Positions 13,456 through 27,097 of a DNA stretch of 64,000 nt are shown one piece after another (the stretch's first letter is position 1; each line of letters begins with the position of its first letter). A program made the position numbers and the translations under genes. This stretch comes from Chrysoperla carnea (lineage: Eukaryota > Arthropoda > Insecta > Neuroptera > Chrysopidae), in the NCBI RefSeq assembly GCF_905475395.1, contig NC_058339.1:17616001-17680000 (forward strand), given 5' to 3'. The notes under the pieces were generated by a model. It did not search any database. It was not told the DNA's origin and saw only the letters and a program-made list of their open reading frames with translations.

Positions 13456-15347
13456 AAAATATACTTCTCATGTTGTGATCATGTGATAGTTCTTACAATA
13501 ATCTTTCAAGAATACGTACAAGAAGGGTTTCAGAATGCTAATGCTTTATTTTTACAAGATCATTGGGGTCAAACTTAAAAATATCATTGTGGTATTCGCA
13601 CCGTGCGCGAGTTTCGTTTCCATGACAACGATACACTACTTTAATTATAGAATTGTATGGATGCATATACATTATATGGATTGCAGTTATGACTTACATT
13701 GAAAATTTAATATTATTTTCTCACAAATTTAAATAAATAATTATGATAATTTACATTTGAAAAATAATAATGCATTAAGTTTAATTTATTAGGTTTTTCA
13801 ATAATTTTAATTTGACATTTTATAACATTAACATGTAAAGAATTGCAAATTAGTCATAACAGCGTCGTTTATCGCCAAAATTTTTCACTGGAAGCGCAGG
13901 ATCGATTTTATTGTCACTACCATGACTACGCATACAACGAATAGAAGATACTTTAGTAAAAAAAGATTTATGAAAATACAAGATTTTCTTATTTAAACAT
14001 ATTATTATTTAAAATAACAAAGAAATCAATTTTATTTCTGAAGATTGATTATAAATATTCAATAATATACAAGCATATGACAGATTCCTTGCACTCCATT
14101 TATAAACCGTTATGTTAGTCTTTTTCCGAGCTATTTTATGTTAAATCTGTACTCTACTTACAATAACGAGGTCAGTTGGACGGTTTTAAATGCATTACAG
14201 CATAACCAAGTTGATGTTGACAGTTAACTAAAGTTTAAAAGACAAGTTATTCTGTGAAATCTATTTGAAATCTAAAATTAGAGTATATTTCTAATATTAT
14301 TTGAAATAATTTAGTGTTCTGCGATGTGATGAATGTTCAGATGATAATATATTTTGTTTGTATGACTAAAAGGACCTCCCCGCGTCCAAATACATGTACA
14401 TAGGAGATGATATTGTTGTGGATAGATATAATAATATGTAGAATAGGGAATGACTTGAATAATGTGTTAAGTGGTTTGGTTTGTTGCTTTATGGAGTTTC
14501 CGTGTCATGATAGATGCCATTATTATGTTGACATTTAGTTAAACATAAATGAGAATAATTGGTTTCTTGACACATACTTTGAGAAGATGATGTATATTTA
14601 ATAATAAATATTATATAGTACCAAACATATTATAATATATATTTTGTCATAATATTCATTGTCTAACAATAATATGAACGCATATTTGAGAGTTTTTGAG
14701 GGTAAATAATATGGTAGAAACTCCCTACATCTATTATTAACAAATGTTAATTTTTCACTTGAAAAATAATTAAAAATTACACTTAGTTAACAATAAAACA
14801 TTTTAAATGAATGTAATAGCATTCTTTTGTGAATTTTACTTAGTTTTGAAATTGAATTCTGCCTGTGTTATACCTACAGAGTGATTACAAATGATTCACC
14901 CAGTTTTGGGGCAGGTCCGTAAGAAGGGTACATAGCGCCGGTGGCAAGTATTTAGGTTGCGCGTCATATATATATCGGGATCGGCTCCAATGATTTTGAT
15001 TAAAATTAGTATACTGATAGTATTTCACATAAGAGTAAAGGCAAAAAATTGACATCACAGCTGAAAAGTATGACCCAAAATTAGTGGGTCATTCTTTTTG
15101 ATAGCTGTGCTATCAAAAAAATCGAATTTTTTTAACTTTATGACGTCATCAGAATCCAAAAAATTTAATTTTGCTCTATCACATTCAAATTTTTTCCAAT
15201 TTAGATAAACCAAGTATGTACTCCTACTGAATTTGGATCATACTTTTCAAACTTGTGGTCAAAATTAACCTAGCTCCATAGATTTCAAGAATGTGGAGTC
15301 CAGGTCCCGGAATTAAGCACATAAGTGGTAGCTAGCGAAAAATTGAC
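13456..15347. other. Spacer, nothing coding recognised
   Basis: There is no gene. The only structure noted is a short hairpin, TTTTTGATAGC/GCTATCAAAAA at 15094-15121, beside a second small palindrome, TGACCCA/TGGGTCA, at about 15070-15091. Confidence 0.45.
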
Positions 15348-15498
15348 ATCAATATTTTTAAGCGTTACAAACTTGGGACTAAACTTGATATACTATAATT
15401 TCATATATACATGATATAAAAATGCAAGGTCTCGTATAAGACTGACTAAACATAGTATTTCAACAATTACTCAGTCAATTGATTATTTTCACTTGTTT
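15348..15498. repeat. Repeat family A ends in head-to-tail inverted arrangement, copy 3
   Basis: The first half (15348-15424) is the family 3' end in plus orientation, CATCAATATTTTTAAGCGTT to ATGATATAAAAATG. It is followed at once by the family 5' end in minus orientation (ACATAGTATTTCAACAATTA to TTTTCACTTGTTT). The middle of the family is missing, so this is a rearranged remnant of two copies. Confidence 0.75.
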
Positions 15499-18400
15499 TA
15501 AATGAATTCCATTTTTTGTTTAATTTGTTCGTAACTTACAAAATATTATATTGTGTCCATAGTTTACAAATAACAGAATAATATAAAACGTAGAAAAAAA
15601 AGACATACACAATTGGTTGTAGTGTATTTTTGGCATATCGTTTTTTCCCTATGGACGGTAGACAGGATATATACGGGACATACACAGAGGACAAGTGTTT
15701 TTTTCGCCCACTATGGTGTTCTTTTTCTGTACATATATGTCATGAGCTTAGAGACTTGTACGTAGATACACTATTGTACTGTACAAAATATGATATCAAT
15801 TAAATTTAACTTGAAATCTATATTGTGTAATTTTTTTTGGTTGGCAACAACAAAAATCAGTTTTCTACTATAGACCATGAAGCTTATAAGAAGGAGAACG
15901 ATCGCTATAGAAAATATTGTCCCCGAAATATGGATAAATATCAATAAAGGCGGGCTGGGCTGTTGTGCGCAAATTTGAAATGATATATCAATTTGTACAT
16001 TATGCAACTAACTTCATCCACTTCGTAGATACTACTTCTTGATGACAGCGCGGCTGTTGGCTTAAAAATTAACTATAAATTCTACAAATTTCAGGGACAG
16101 GTGGGCTAATGCTTTAGTACATAGCGATCTTTCTCCTTCTTTATAACTTTCATGCTATAGACGAACGAAAGCCAATACAGTAGCGTAGTGGACATTCGGA
16201 GAATAACAGAAAGAGTGTAAATTAATAATACGAAAAAATCTATCGCATATGATACAATTTCATTCTTGCAAATCTAAACTTCATTTTCATTATACAGGGT
16301 GTTCTGTTATTGATAGCAGAAAATTATACCAGTAAATTAACCTTATCTAGACAAATGGAAAAGCTCTAACGATACTTTATTTGTCAAATTATGATAAGTA
16401 GTTAAGAGTTAAGAGAGAGATATACATACCCACCGATCAAACACATAACCCTTGCTCTCGTCAGGGTAATAAAACTATTTCTCCATTTTTTTTTCGATTG
16501 ACAGACAACCAAAGTAAAGATGCTTGTCTCATTCAGAAGATGGTAGAGTTATATTTACTTTTAGAAGTATTATTTTTAAAATACATCTTTAACCATAAAA
16601 AAATAGTTACAAATATTACCTACGTATAAAAATACAAAAATGCAATGACATTTATGTAAATGATTATTTTTATTTTTGTCTACGAATCTATAGAATTTAT
16701 TGCCTTCTATATATAAATGTTTAAGGTATAGTATAAGGTATACATTGATATTTTATAGATGCCACGAAATATCCAAATGTAGAAAGCGTACCTACCATAC
16801 AGACGTACAATAAAAGGTAGCTTTATTGGTTGATATCGTAGGTATACTTTCTAGGTGTATTACTCTGTGTGTGTGTGTGCTAATATGAACTGGTGTAGAT
16901 ATAGATGGGTATTGAAGTGAATGTCCGTAAAATTTTAATATGCCATCTAAAATAAATAACATCTAATAAATATTTAAGAAGATGAAATGATGACATCAAT
17001 TGTATACGAACGAACATTCAGTTCTTTACATAATATAGGTTGATTTAACGTAGACATTTCCAAAGTATTCGATATCGAATCGAAACCCATCGCTTGACTC
17101 CCAATGGGTTGAAAATTGGTTGTGGATGACATGCCAACGAGAGTCCACAAGAGTTAATCATATTAAAGTAAGTTGTTGACAAAATTTTAGCTTACCATAA
17201 ATGGAAAAATTCAATACCTGAGAAATTCCATAAACGAAACCTCTATATACACCAAAGCAATGGAAGGAAACAGTAGTAAACAGCCATTGGTTTCTCATTT
17301 ATATTAATCAAAGTGACTAAGGATCATAAACATCTAATATTTTCTTTACACTCCCGAAAAGGCAAACAAAATTTTTTATTAATAGATTTGCGGACTAGGA
17401 GTTAAATGAATGTTAGTGAATCAAACACGATCCATAAACTATAGGATACGGTTCCGATTCCAATCATTTAAAGTAACTCAACTTCGATTAGCATAATCCT
17501 AACTTTAATGATGGTTCATTTTTAGGTAACTTTTTTTAGCTTCAAATAAGTCGTACAACAATTTAGTCGTACCACCTAACTTAGTTCGAAAAAGTAATTA
17601 GCTCGCAGGTATAGTAATATTTCCCTATTTCTAAGGTCATCTAACCTATGATTTTCATATCAATTTATCAATTTTTTGTTGTGTATGTTTTGTATAAATT
17701 TTATATTTATTCGTAACTCCAAGGAATCATAGATAATACTGTAATGGCGATTGAAGAGGGTAGAAACATCGATCACCATGGTATAAACAAACAAAAAATC
17801 ATAGAACAGATAATCGATTTTATATTATTCACAACCCTAGTTCGTAAGTCAATTTGTAGAAACTCCGCTTCTTTTGTCATTTAATTATATGTTCCAAGAT
17901 AATATTTCCCTTTTTTTTTTCGTTTCTTGGAATCGCGAATTATATATGTAGAATGTAGATTGTATATTTTTTTGATTTGTTCGTAAATTCAGTCCAGCAC
18001 AATCATCGATGGGTAAGCATTTACTTATTAACCAATCACCTGACGTCTTTCGGTACTATTTACTGATTGACTTTTCGAAATTAGCTGTTAAAAACAACTG
18101 ATGCCTTTCTTATTAGTTATTATACTTTATTGAATTTCCGAACACCGCCTATATCATAAACAGACCCTTTTTGGTACTTGTTATTATGCTTACCTGACAG
18201 AATTTTAGAATTTAATATTCATACTGTATAGTACACACAAATGCACAAAAATATTTATCTAAATAGGCACAAGGTAAAGTTGTCGCTTAAATTCATGGAA
18301 AGTGCGGAATGTTAAACTATATACGCTATCAATAATAATGTTAGAAGGTACAAAACAGAATAATTTAGAAAACTGATCCCTTAGTAATATATGTCTTACC

Positions 18401-19608
18401 AAAGGTTTGTAAATAATTCGTATAGTTATTGCCTTCTTACCTCAATATTTGTTTTAGGAGATGTAGGCAAACTTTAACACTTCAATTTCAGAAATTACTC
18501 TCGTGAACTTTCTGAGTAACATCGACTACGCTTCGTTGAATGCTATTTAGAAGTTGGTCGATAGGCTTTTTGTTGTCCTTTTGAAAAATTGGCTGATACG
18601 TTACTAAAGTTATACGTTACTAAGGCACTTTTTTCATTATGTAATTTGTATTCTCAAAAATAGTGTAGTGTCTTGGCGTCTTGAATGACATCGCGACTTG
18701 TCAAACAATTATTTTTGTGTATGAAAGTTAAAAGCAGTTGTAAGGAAACAATATTTTTTGTGTATGACAATAAATCAAGTAGCCCGCTTCGTTCTATTAA
18801 CATGTAAGCAACATTGATAGCGTTTGGTATGGCGTGACGTAACTCTTTCTGATTGGTGATTGCTGTCAAGTAACAGAATGCCTAATTTTACTGATTTTAT
18901 TTTCTATAAATAATCGTTATTTAAGAAAAAAATCATTTTGGGTTTTGTTATCTACATATCATGATTAATCGTTAGAAAGTCTTATCCATCCGATTTATTC
19001 TTAGTGGACGAAAGCTTATTGACATTATCGGTAAACCTTGCATTGTGATTAGTTAACGGGCTTGCGAATTCTTGCATATCGTGCACTCCTGCATCATTCT
19101 ACTATGTAAATCTTATGTGCAACTATGAAGAATAAAAATTTCAATGTTACAAGAATAAGTATTTTTCGAAGGAAAAGAATATCGATCAGCTGAGCATGCA
19201 TGCATTTAAATCTATTTTGGGAGTCCTTGAATTTATTGAGTTGTATAAACATCTGCATTTGATTGCAATATATATAACATATATATTAAGGAAATAGGAT
19301 AGGTATTATAGATGTAAGAGGAAAGTTTTCCTGTCGTCGTCTATATTGGGAACACAGACCATCGGGCACATCCCTATATACAACAACGTACGTGTATATG
19401 CGATGAAAATTATATGATGATATTGCATGCAGTAAGCACATTGCAATTCACATCTCATCTGCAATTTCATGAATTCTTTAAGTCAATATGTAGGTATTGA
19501 TATAATATATAATACAGTTGTTAGGAATGAGTGTCCTAACATAGAGCATTTTATTTTCTGTGTTGTTTCCAGATACCTGAGAAAATGGGGTATATATCCC
19601 TATCCCTA
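15499..19608. other. Spacer, nothing coding recognised
   Basis: AT-rich sequence with a short (GT)n run at about 16866-16879. A TATACAGGGTGTTCTG string at about 16293, common at insect transposon ends, has no partner I can find. No gene is supported. Confidence 0.45.
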
Positions 19609-20045
19609 TCCCTATATTTTATAAATGTGAAAGTAAGGATGTTTGTTTGTTACGCTTTCACGTTAAAACTAATGAATGGATTTGAATGAAACTTAACATT
19701 AATGTAGCTCATACATTAGAATAACACATAAGCTATAATTTATAAAGATATATTAAAAAAAAAAAAAAAAATTAAAAATTAATTTAATTTGACATTACCA
19801 TAAATTACAATATCAAATATTTCATGGCCATCTTTTCTGATATACTCAATGAATAATTATGACTATTTTACATTAAAAAAAAAGGAAACCATACATATAT
19901 TTTACCTGTATATAACAATCCTTACCATTATTTCGAGTGTTATAGAAAGGGGATAAGCGAGAACAAGAGAAGTGGAGGCTATAACACGGTGGTCTTAATC
20001 AATCTTTACTTTTAAACACAGCGAAGCGGGTGGGTATCACTCTAG
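19609..20045 (+). mobile_element. Non-autonomous Helitron (type 1), complete copy
   Basis: The copy starts TCCCTATATTTTATAAATG at 19609 after an A. It ends CTAG at 20042-20045 before a T, so it sits between A and T as Helitrons do. Just inside the 3' end is GCGAAGCGGGTGGGTATCAC, the GC-rich hairpin region. A TTTGTTTGTT stretch follows the start. There is no open frame, so it is non-autonomous. Relatives are at 32943-33301 (minus), 38654-39050 (plus, 3' end lost) and 48357-48413 (minus, 5' end only). Confidence 0.8.
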
Positions 20046-21330
20046 TATGCTATAAAAAACTATGAAAATTAATGAGAGTTAGTTTTGTCAATTATTCTGG
20101 AAGTGTGTGACCGTCGGAGGTAATGAGCTTAGTTGCATATTTTCTTATAACTCATAAGTGCTTGTTTTAGGAACTGTAAGAGGTAGAAGGAGTATTGGCT
20201 CAGAAGGTGGAGGCTGCAGAATTGAACCTAACATTTAAGAAATCATAAACCAATTTTAAGACCTTAACGCTAAGAGAAAATGTCAAAATATTATATGTGT
20301 ACAGTTATAAATGTGAGTTATAAATGCAAACTAGCATCATATTAAATATATTAATTTTTAAACTAAAAGCTTGGTATTTTATGATATCGGCAACTATTGA
20401 CCCAAGTGGTGGAATTATTTTTCAGGGATCCTACGTCCATTTAAACATCAACAACATTCATTACCGCACGCAGGAGTTGGAGGGACCCAGGACTCTCGCT
20501 GTATACCTATTTCCACTCGCTTTACTCTCATCTGGTACTTGTACTACCTTGTATTCTGGTATAAGGTAATCCAAGACCCTCAAATTTAATCTACAAATTG
20601 CGTTAACTTACAACCAGTGTAGTTAAAAAATAAGACATTAAACCAACTAATTTCTTCGAACATGCTGTAAATGTATACAATTTGGAAATAGTTGAGTGGA
20701 AAACAGACGATTGTTAAAATTTATTTTCTTAAATATGAATTTCATAGTAGATAGGTAAAAAGACATTACATTTTTATACAAAATTTGACACATTTCTAAT
20801 AATTTTGAAATATATTTTAGTATTTATATTTGATAAAAATATATATCGAAGGTTTTATGTCAGAAGGACGTATTCGCCAAACAAAACTTTACAGTATACC
20901 TTTTAACAATTAGTTTTACCAATTTTTAAATTTTACCAATTTTTAAATTTTGCTCATTTCTTTAAAAGGATGCTTTTAATAGTCCATTAATTTTCTGTAT
21001 ATGAAAAGAGATTTTGTTTCACATCTTGGGATCCTCTGAATTCAGATAATAATTAAAACCTGAAAATAAGCTTTATCTCATAAGCTTTTTTTTATGTATA
21101 ATTGGTAGTTTATATGATGATACGTAGATGAAAGAAAATTTGATGGGATTCTTTCTTACAGCTACTTCAAAATCACTGTACATAGGATGTCACCACCTTT
21201 AATTTTTTTTAAATAATTTTTCACTGTATTTCGAATCAATAGTATTATATATATGGTACATTCTATTGTATTATATTATTAAATTGTTGTTAGAGTTGAA
21301 TTTAAATACAATTTTCATGACTATGTTTGT

Positions 21331-21332
<2 letters not shown>
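20046..21332. other. Spacer, nothing recognised
   Basis: I see no supported gene. The 81-residue frame starting at 20324 resembles nothing I know. Confidence 0.4.

Positions 21333-21419
<87 letters not shown>
21333..21419. repeat. (TA)n microsatellite
   Basis: An uninterrupted TA dinucleotide run of 87 bp, likely to be length-variable. A second, shorter TA run of about 26 bp lies at 30486-30511. Confidence 0.98.
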
Positions 21420-21422
<3 letters not shown>

Positions 21423-21647
21423 CATTAACTCAATTGAGTTGAGTTGAGCTGTTGCTCTGTTTAAACAACAACTATATAGATAGAGATATAGTTTATTCGA
21501 CTATAACCCCATCGTTTGATGACGACTTGGCGATGATAGCGATAACAATGTACACTTGGTGCCAATAAAAATGTTTATTAGTTATAAAATCTTATTGAAA
21601 AAAAGATATTGCTTAATTAAACATTTTCGGTTAGAAAAACTATTTTT

Positions 21648-21918
21648 AACCCCCGAACTAGAAAAAAAGGGCAGTTATAAGTTTGACCGCTAGTTCAATT
21701 TTAATTAAAATATTTCCAAAAATTAGTCCCAAAAAATGATAGCTCTCTCAGTATCCTTTTCATCTCATCTGATATCCTTGACCATCACTGTGATATTGAT
21801 TTAAGAAGGAGTGTTATAAGTTTCAAGTGTTTATCTGTGCGTCTGTGTATTTCTCAGTGACATCGTAGCCTTTAAACGGTCGAAAATCGGTTTACAAGGA
21901 ATAAACCGCATTTGTTAA
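21648..21918. mobile_element. Truncated copy of the AACCCCCGA element
   Basis: It begins with AACCCCCGAACTA and GTTATAAGTTTGACCGC, as does the full copy at 28382. It then skips to the shared right part (ATTTCCAAAAATTAGTC, TGATAGCTCTCTCAGTATCC, TTAAGAAGGAGTGTTATAAG). It stops at GGAATAAACCGCATTTGT, just before the right terminal repeat. It has both an internal deletion and a lost right end. Confidence 0.75.
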
Positions 21919-22950
21919 AATGCCTTTTATTAATTATTATCCGAATATCGATACGATAGAGTTTTCCTGTACGATACAGTATATTATTACATAATGCTGA
22001 TAAAATGCCCAGAGCATTTTTATCCATTTAAAGTATATGCATGATATGTATATGTACTATTGATAATGTTAGTGTTTTGTTTCATTGTATTTTTACTAGA
22101 TAAAATTGGATCATTGCGATTTCCATACATGTGTATGTAAAGTTGATTGCCTAAGGGGATTCTCTCAAATGCGGCGGTTGGCTCGATGCTTGTTTAAAGT
22201 TGGTTGTCATATATTTATTATTCATATAATATGTTGCTTACGAAATATATTATAGTGTTTAAACGTTCGGAATATTTCCAATAAAAAAGTTTTTTTTTGT
22301 GCAACAAAATCTACCTAGTATTATTGATTTAAAAACATTATAGATTCAATTTGATTTAAAATTCGATTAAAAAATTATTTTTTATTCGATAATATATTAA
22401 ATTATGGTATACTCGAATTAACTGAGTAACCAGATTTCTTAGTGTATTTTGCAAATATATAGTGTGTCTCCGAATAGAGGTAACTATACTTGTAAATTTT
22501 CTTATTTTACATTTTAAGAAAAAAAGTCATTCTTTATAAGTTTTGCTTATTGTGAAAAGTATGTAGGTATATTTCAAACTTCTTAATAATGTACAGGGTA
22601 GCCAAAAATTTGGAATCACTATTTTTATTTTTGGTAAACTTTTTGAAATATGTTTTAAACAAATTTCGATATGTTATTCTATTGAAAAATTACACGTGAT
22701 GAGTTCGATAACAATATGAATTACTGTTGCAATATCGAAATTGAGTATACATAGAAGCAATGATATACACACGTCTATCATTTTAAAATTATATATTCCT
22801 TTATATTTGAAGGGTACAATGCACTTAATCGAATCGTGACGACTACTTGAAGAAATTGTGTTACCCAAATGTATCTATTGATATTTTTTTATAATGTATG
22901 AAATTAGATACATACGTGATGTATTGTGATTATTATTATCATATCATAAA
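21919..22950. other. Spacer, nothing recognised
   Basis: AT-rich, with no supported gene or element ends. Confidence 0.4.
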
Positions 22951-23428
22951 CTAGCTGTGAACTACCCGCTTTGCTGGGCAACATCCTCACTTGCACCCCT
23001 CCCTCCACATTTCCTTGCGTGGGATAACAGTTTTGTAATGTACACGTCATGCTCTTTTATTTGATACCCCACTTATGTATATTTGTAAATATTCGATAAT
23101 TCCTTCCCACTTTCTCGCTACACCTTTTTACCCTCCGAAGGTTAAAAGTAGATAAAAACAATAGATCTTTGAAGCTGGTTGTATATCGTGTCAATATTTG
23201 ATGCACAACTTTTTTAGTTTTTGAAGCATATCCCTTTCAACCCCTATTTCAACCCCTTACTCTACTATAATATGGATGTATTATACATAAAAACCTTCCT
23301 CTTGAATCACTCTATCTATTAAAAAAACCGCATCAAAATCCGTTGTGTAGTTTCAAAGATTTAAGCGTACATAGGGACACAGGGACATAGGGACAGAAAA
23401 AGCGACTTTGTTTTATAATATGTAGTGA
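22951..23428 (-). mobile_element. Non-autonomous Helitron (type 2), complete copy
   Basis: Read on the minus strand it starts TCACTACATATTATAAAACA at 23428 after an A, continues with the CTGTCCCTATGTCCCTGTG run, and ends CTAG at 22954-22951 before a T. The hairpin region GCCCAGCAAAGCGGGTAGTT precedes the CTAG. The termini, A/T insertion point and 478-bp length all fit a non-autonomous Helitron. Its interior differs from the type 1 copies, so it is a separate family. Confidence 0.82.
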
Positions 23429-23461
23429 TGATGATAGAAACCTATGAGATCTTTCTTTACT

Positions 23462-23558
23462 TATATGACGTAAAACAACAAACGATTGACTGATAAACAC
23501 TATCTTTACATGGTATTTCAACAATTAACTCAGTCAATTGTTTGTTTTCACTTGTTTA
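23462..23558 (-). repeat. Repeat family A, 5'-end fragment 4
   Basis: On the minus strand this is the first ~95 bp of the family, AAACAAGTGAAAACAAACAA through AATACCATGTAAAG. It lies 33 bp beyond the type 2 Helitron. Confidence 0.8.
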
Positions 23559-25026
23559 ACATTGTTAAATTTGTTTTTTTAGTATATTATTCATACGTTC
23601 CTTAGAGACTGGTTCGCACTGAGTGTGCAATATATAATAAAATTATTTTTATTTTCTATTTATTGTACACTTTAAGTAATATTTGATAAAATAACAACTA
23701 TATCGTATTAAAGAGTTTATGAAATTTTTTAATATCACTCAAGAGATTTTGTAAGGAAATGTACAGAATTAAAATTAATGAACTGAAACATTGTGAAAAT
23801 TTCAATCATGATCACCGGCTAGAATTCTTATCATTGTGATAGTCGATCGTTATAACTATTTAACATAACAAAGATTAATTCGTTTAAATTTAAACAAATG
23901 ATTTAAATATAATCAAGATTATTTATTACACATTTAATAATAAGTTATTGAATTAATACCTATTATAAAATATATATAAAGTGAAGAAACTTTTCTTATC
24001 ATTGTAGATTTATAAAGGTACCACCTTTTTAGTGTTTATATTAATTTTTCACACAACTTATTTGAATAAAAGGTTAAAAATATTTTTGTTAAGCTATTCA
24101 ATATTGAATTATAATTGAATGTATATACAAACTTTTAATTTAGAAATTTTCCTTATACACATATAAATTGTGATTATAAAAGCTCCGAACATAACTTCAT
24201 TTAAATTAAAAACTAAAAGACTAATAATTTTTTCAATAATTAAAAGGTTAAATATAAAAAAGGGTAACAAAAAGTAGTAAAAAGTGACGATTGCGGAAAA
24301 TACTGTTAGCTGAATATGAAGATAAAGATTTTGAGGCATTGTTTGATCAATGAAAGAGCAATGTTAGATAAAAGCTCATTGGGAAAAATATGTTAATTTT
24401 AAGGTGATGTTTTAAGACTTGGTTGTTTTAGAAAATATTTCTCAAATTTTGTAGAAAAAGTACATATTCTTTATTAAGTCAATAGGGTAACTAGTTTTTC
24501 ATATTTTTCGTCTTCGCCGTTTGGGAACTTTCTGATAGATGCTAATACCTCAGGTACCCGATATCCAACTAAAATATACTTATTTTAATTCTGTAGCTTT
24601 TCTGAAAATTGAAACTGAAATAAAGGTATTTATTTAATTGTATTCTGGTACTCCAAATGATTTACTAATTACTTGTATGTAGTAAACGTATTTGTATGTT
24701 ATATAATATACCCACGTAATAAATATGTAGATTTGTACTTAATTATGTTAATAATGAGTAGGCGTATGTACTAGGCATTATATGTATATACTTACATTGT
24801 TGTTGTTAATATCTTTCTGATTGAAAGTTATTGTTGCGACTCTAAAAATTGAAAGTAGTAACAAAATTGCAATAACGGATTTTCAAATAAGTGGTTTCAC
24901 TTTGAATAGCCCGTTATTTGGACAGTTTTAGCTTTTGAAGCAGTCATGTTTTGACTAGCAAAAACTACGCCAGAAAATTGAACGATAAACCTTTCAAAAA
25001 CGCTTATAAATTTTTAAAAATCATCG
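23559..25026. other. Spacer, nothing recognised
   Basis: AT-rich with only short random frames. No element ends seen. Confidence 0.4.
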
Positions 25027-25341
25027 TGCCACACAAGCAACGAACGAACCATCACGTTTGTGCATGAAAAGTTTCCTGAGCGTGTTATTTTTCGAAAAGG
25101 TCATCACAATTGGCCACCGAGATCTTGTGATTTAACACCTTTAAACTTTTTTCTTTGTGTCCACGTAAAATATAATGACAATGCCAAATTCTCCACAAGC
25201 GATTCAAGATATCGAGGACATACAGCCGCAAATGTGCGAATTATTCATGGAAACTTTCATGAAAAAATACGGTGCTGCAAGCGCAGACGTGGGTGCCACT
25301 TGGCTGACATAATTATCCATTATCAGGCATACTTTCATTGA
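25027..25341 (+). pseudogene. mariner/Tc1-type transposase remnant (C-terminal part)
   Basis: A single frame reads CHTSNERTITFVHEKFPERV, then NWPPRSCDLTPLNFFLCVHV, and ends with RRRGCHLADIIIHY. The CHTSNE...FPERVI...NWPPRSCDLTPLDFFLWG order is a familiar signature of the transposase catalytic domain in mariner-like elements. The D of CDLTPL is the last catalytic acid, and the HLADIIFH-type string is the usual C-terminus. The N-terminal DNA-binding region and first two catalytic acids are absent, and the middle is frameshifted or degraded (about 25175-25255). No terminal inverted repeats are visible, so this is a dead fragment. Confidence 0.75.
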
Positions 25342-26108
25342 TTTCTATTAAAAAATACTAATTTCTTTTAAAAAACACTTTTTTAGCGGGAATCAAAAAT
25401 ATAAGTGATACAATAATGTCAGTAATAATGTAAAATTTGATATTAAAAAGTGATTAGTGTTAAGTACTCTGATTTTAAGACCCCACACACACGGCTTAGC
25501 CCGAAATTTAGGGTGAAAAGGGCAAAAACAAATTTGAGTTTTACAACGCTTTCAATATCATTATTTTTGTATAACTTAATATCGTTTTGTCATACTATTT
25601 ATACATGCCCTGCAATTTTCAGTTCACCGGGAACCATCGTAATTATTTTGTATCGAAAAAATTGTTATTTTTATCCTGAGCTGAACATTTTTAGTAAGGA
25701 AGATCTCGCGATGTGATAGAAAAACAGTCTAGAAATATAATGTAAATAAGATACTTGATTAGAAAGTTTTTGATCTGACTCTCAAAGGCCAAATCAACCC
25801 GGATTGTTTCAGGTGTTTGTATGTATAAAACATGTAAGCTAAATTCATTAACAACAAGATAATTTCATTTGAATGTTTTAACCACTATCATAATATTGTT
25901 TAGTACAAAACTATTTTATTTCATTTCATAAATTATCACATTTACGTAATCCTTTGATGATGATAATGAAATGTTAATTTTAAGGTAGATTTGGAAAAAC
26001 AAACTAAAGAATTTACTCTGGCAAATGAAGTTACAAATAGGAAATTGTGTATAGACTTCTCGTTAACAATAAAGAAGAACACACGAGGATAGAAATCAAC
26101 TTTTACGT
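25342..26108. other. Spacer, nothing recognised
   Basis: An 88-residue frame at 25450-25716 has no recognisable feature. No other structure seen. Confidence 0.4.
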
Positions 26109-26756
26109 TTTTATACCATGTATATATGAAATATACATAGTATATTAAGTTTCGTCCCAAGTTTGTAACGCTTAAAAATATTGATGCTACGAACAAAATT
26201 TTGCTATCGATGTTCATAGAATCACCTAATTAATCCATTTCCGGTTGTCCGTCCGTCCGTCTGTGGACACGATAACTCAAAAACGAAAAAAGATATCGAT
26301 CTGAAATTTTTACAGCGTACTCAGGACGTAAAAAGTGAGGTCAAGTTCGTAAATGAGCATCATAGGTCAATTGGGTCTTGGGTCCGTAGGACCCATCTTG
26401 TAAACCGTTAGAGATAGAACAAAAGTTTAAATGTAAAAAATGTTTCTTATAAAAAAATAAAAAACTTTTTTTTGTTTGAAACATTTTTTTGTAAACATCA
26501 CTGTTTACCCACGAGGGCGTTAATTAGGTGCAAATTTTATAATATGTATATATAGGAATATCAAAGTGAATATCTTTTGTTATTTACGTGACGTCAAAAA
26601 AAACAAACGATTGCGCATCAACACTTGCGCATTATATGAGAATATCAGTTAAATATGTCAGATATGTATGTATGTGAAATGTGACAGAGTTATCAACACT
26701 GCCTATACATGGTATTTCAACAATTAATTCAGTCAATTGTTTGTTTTCACTTGTTT
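26109..26756 (-). repeat. Repeat family A, near full-length copy 5
   Basis: On the minus strand it runs from AAACAAGTGAAAACAAACAA at the right end to TATATACATGGTATAAAAAC at the left. It has every family landmark: the GGTAAACAGTGATGTTTAC string, CTATCTCTAACGGTTTACAA, a short ACGGACGGAC run and CATCAATATTTTTAAGCGTT. With the copy at 3631 it is the most complete in the window. Confidence 0.88.
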
Positions 26757-26876
26757 AGTATAGTATAAACTAGCATACCTGTTCATATGAGCTCTTATTA
26801 TAGGTCTATACGCTGAATTTGATCCTAGCGTATAATCTAGGAAAACTATACGCTATATGGAAATACTTCTTACAGA

Positions 26877-27097
26877 AAACAAATTAATATGCACTAAAAA
26901 GTAAAAAAACGATAATATAATGTATTTAAAATTATTGATAATTTTGGAGTCGGTGTCAGCCAAAGGAAACAACTCTGATAGAACAGTTTGCTACATTAGC
27001 TTGACTGACACCGACTCCAAAAATAACAATAATTTTAAATACATTATATTATCGTTATTTTTGTACTTTTTAGTATTAGCATATTAATTTGTTTTTG
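26877..27097. repeat. Foldback repeat 1: ~84-bp arms, ~41-bp loop
   Basis: The left arm (26877-26960) contains CACTAAAAAGT, CGATAATATAATGTATTTAA and GGAGTCGGTGTCAG. The right arm (27002-27097) holds the same strings in inverted order. The arms differ by a few small indels. A transcript across it would fold into a long, nearly perfect hairpin. It may be a foldback-type MITE. I see no target duplication. Confidence 0.85.
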
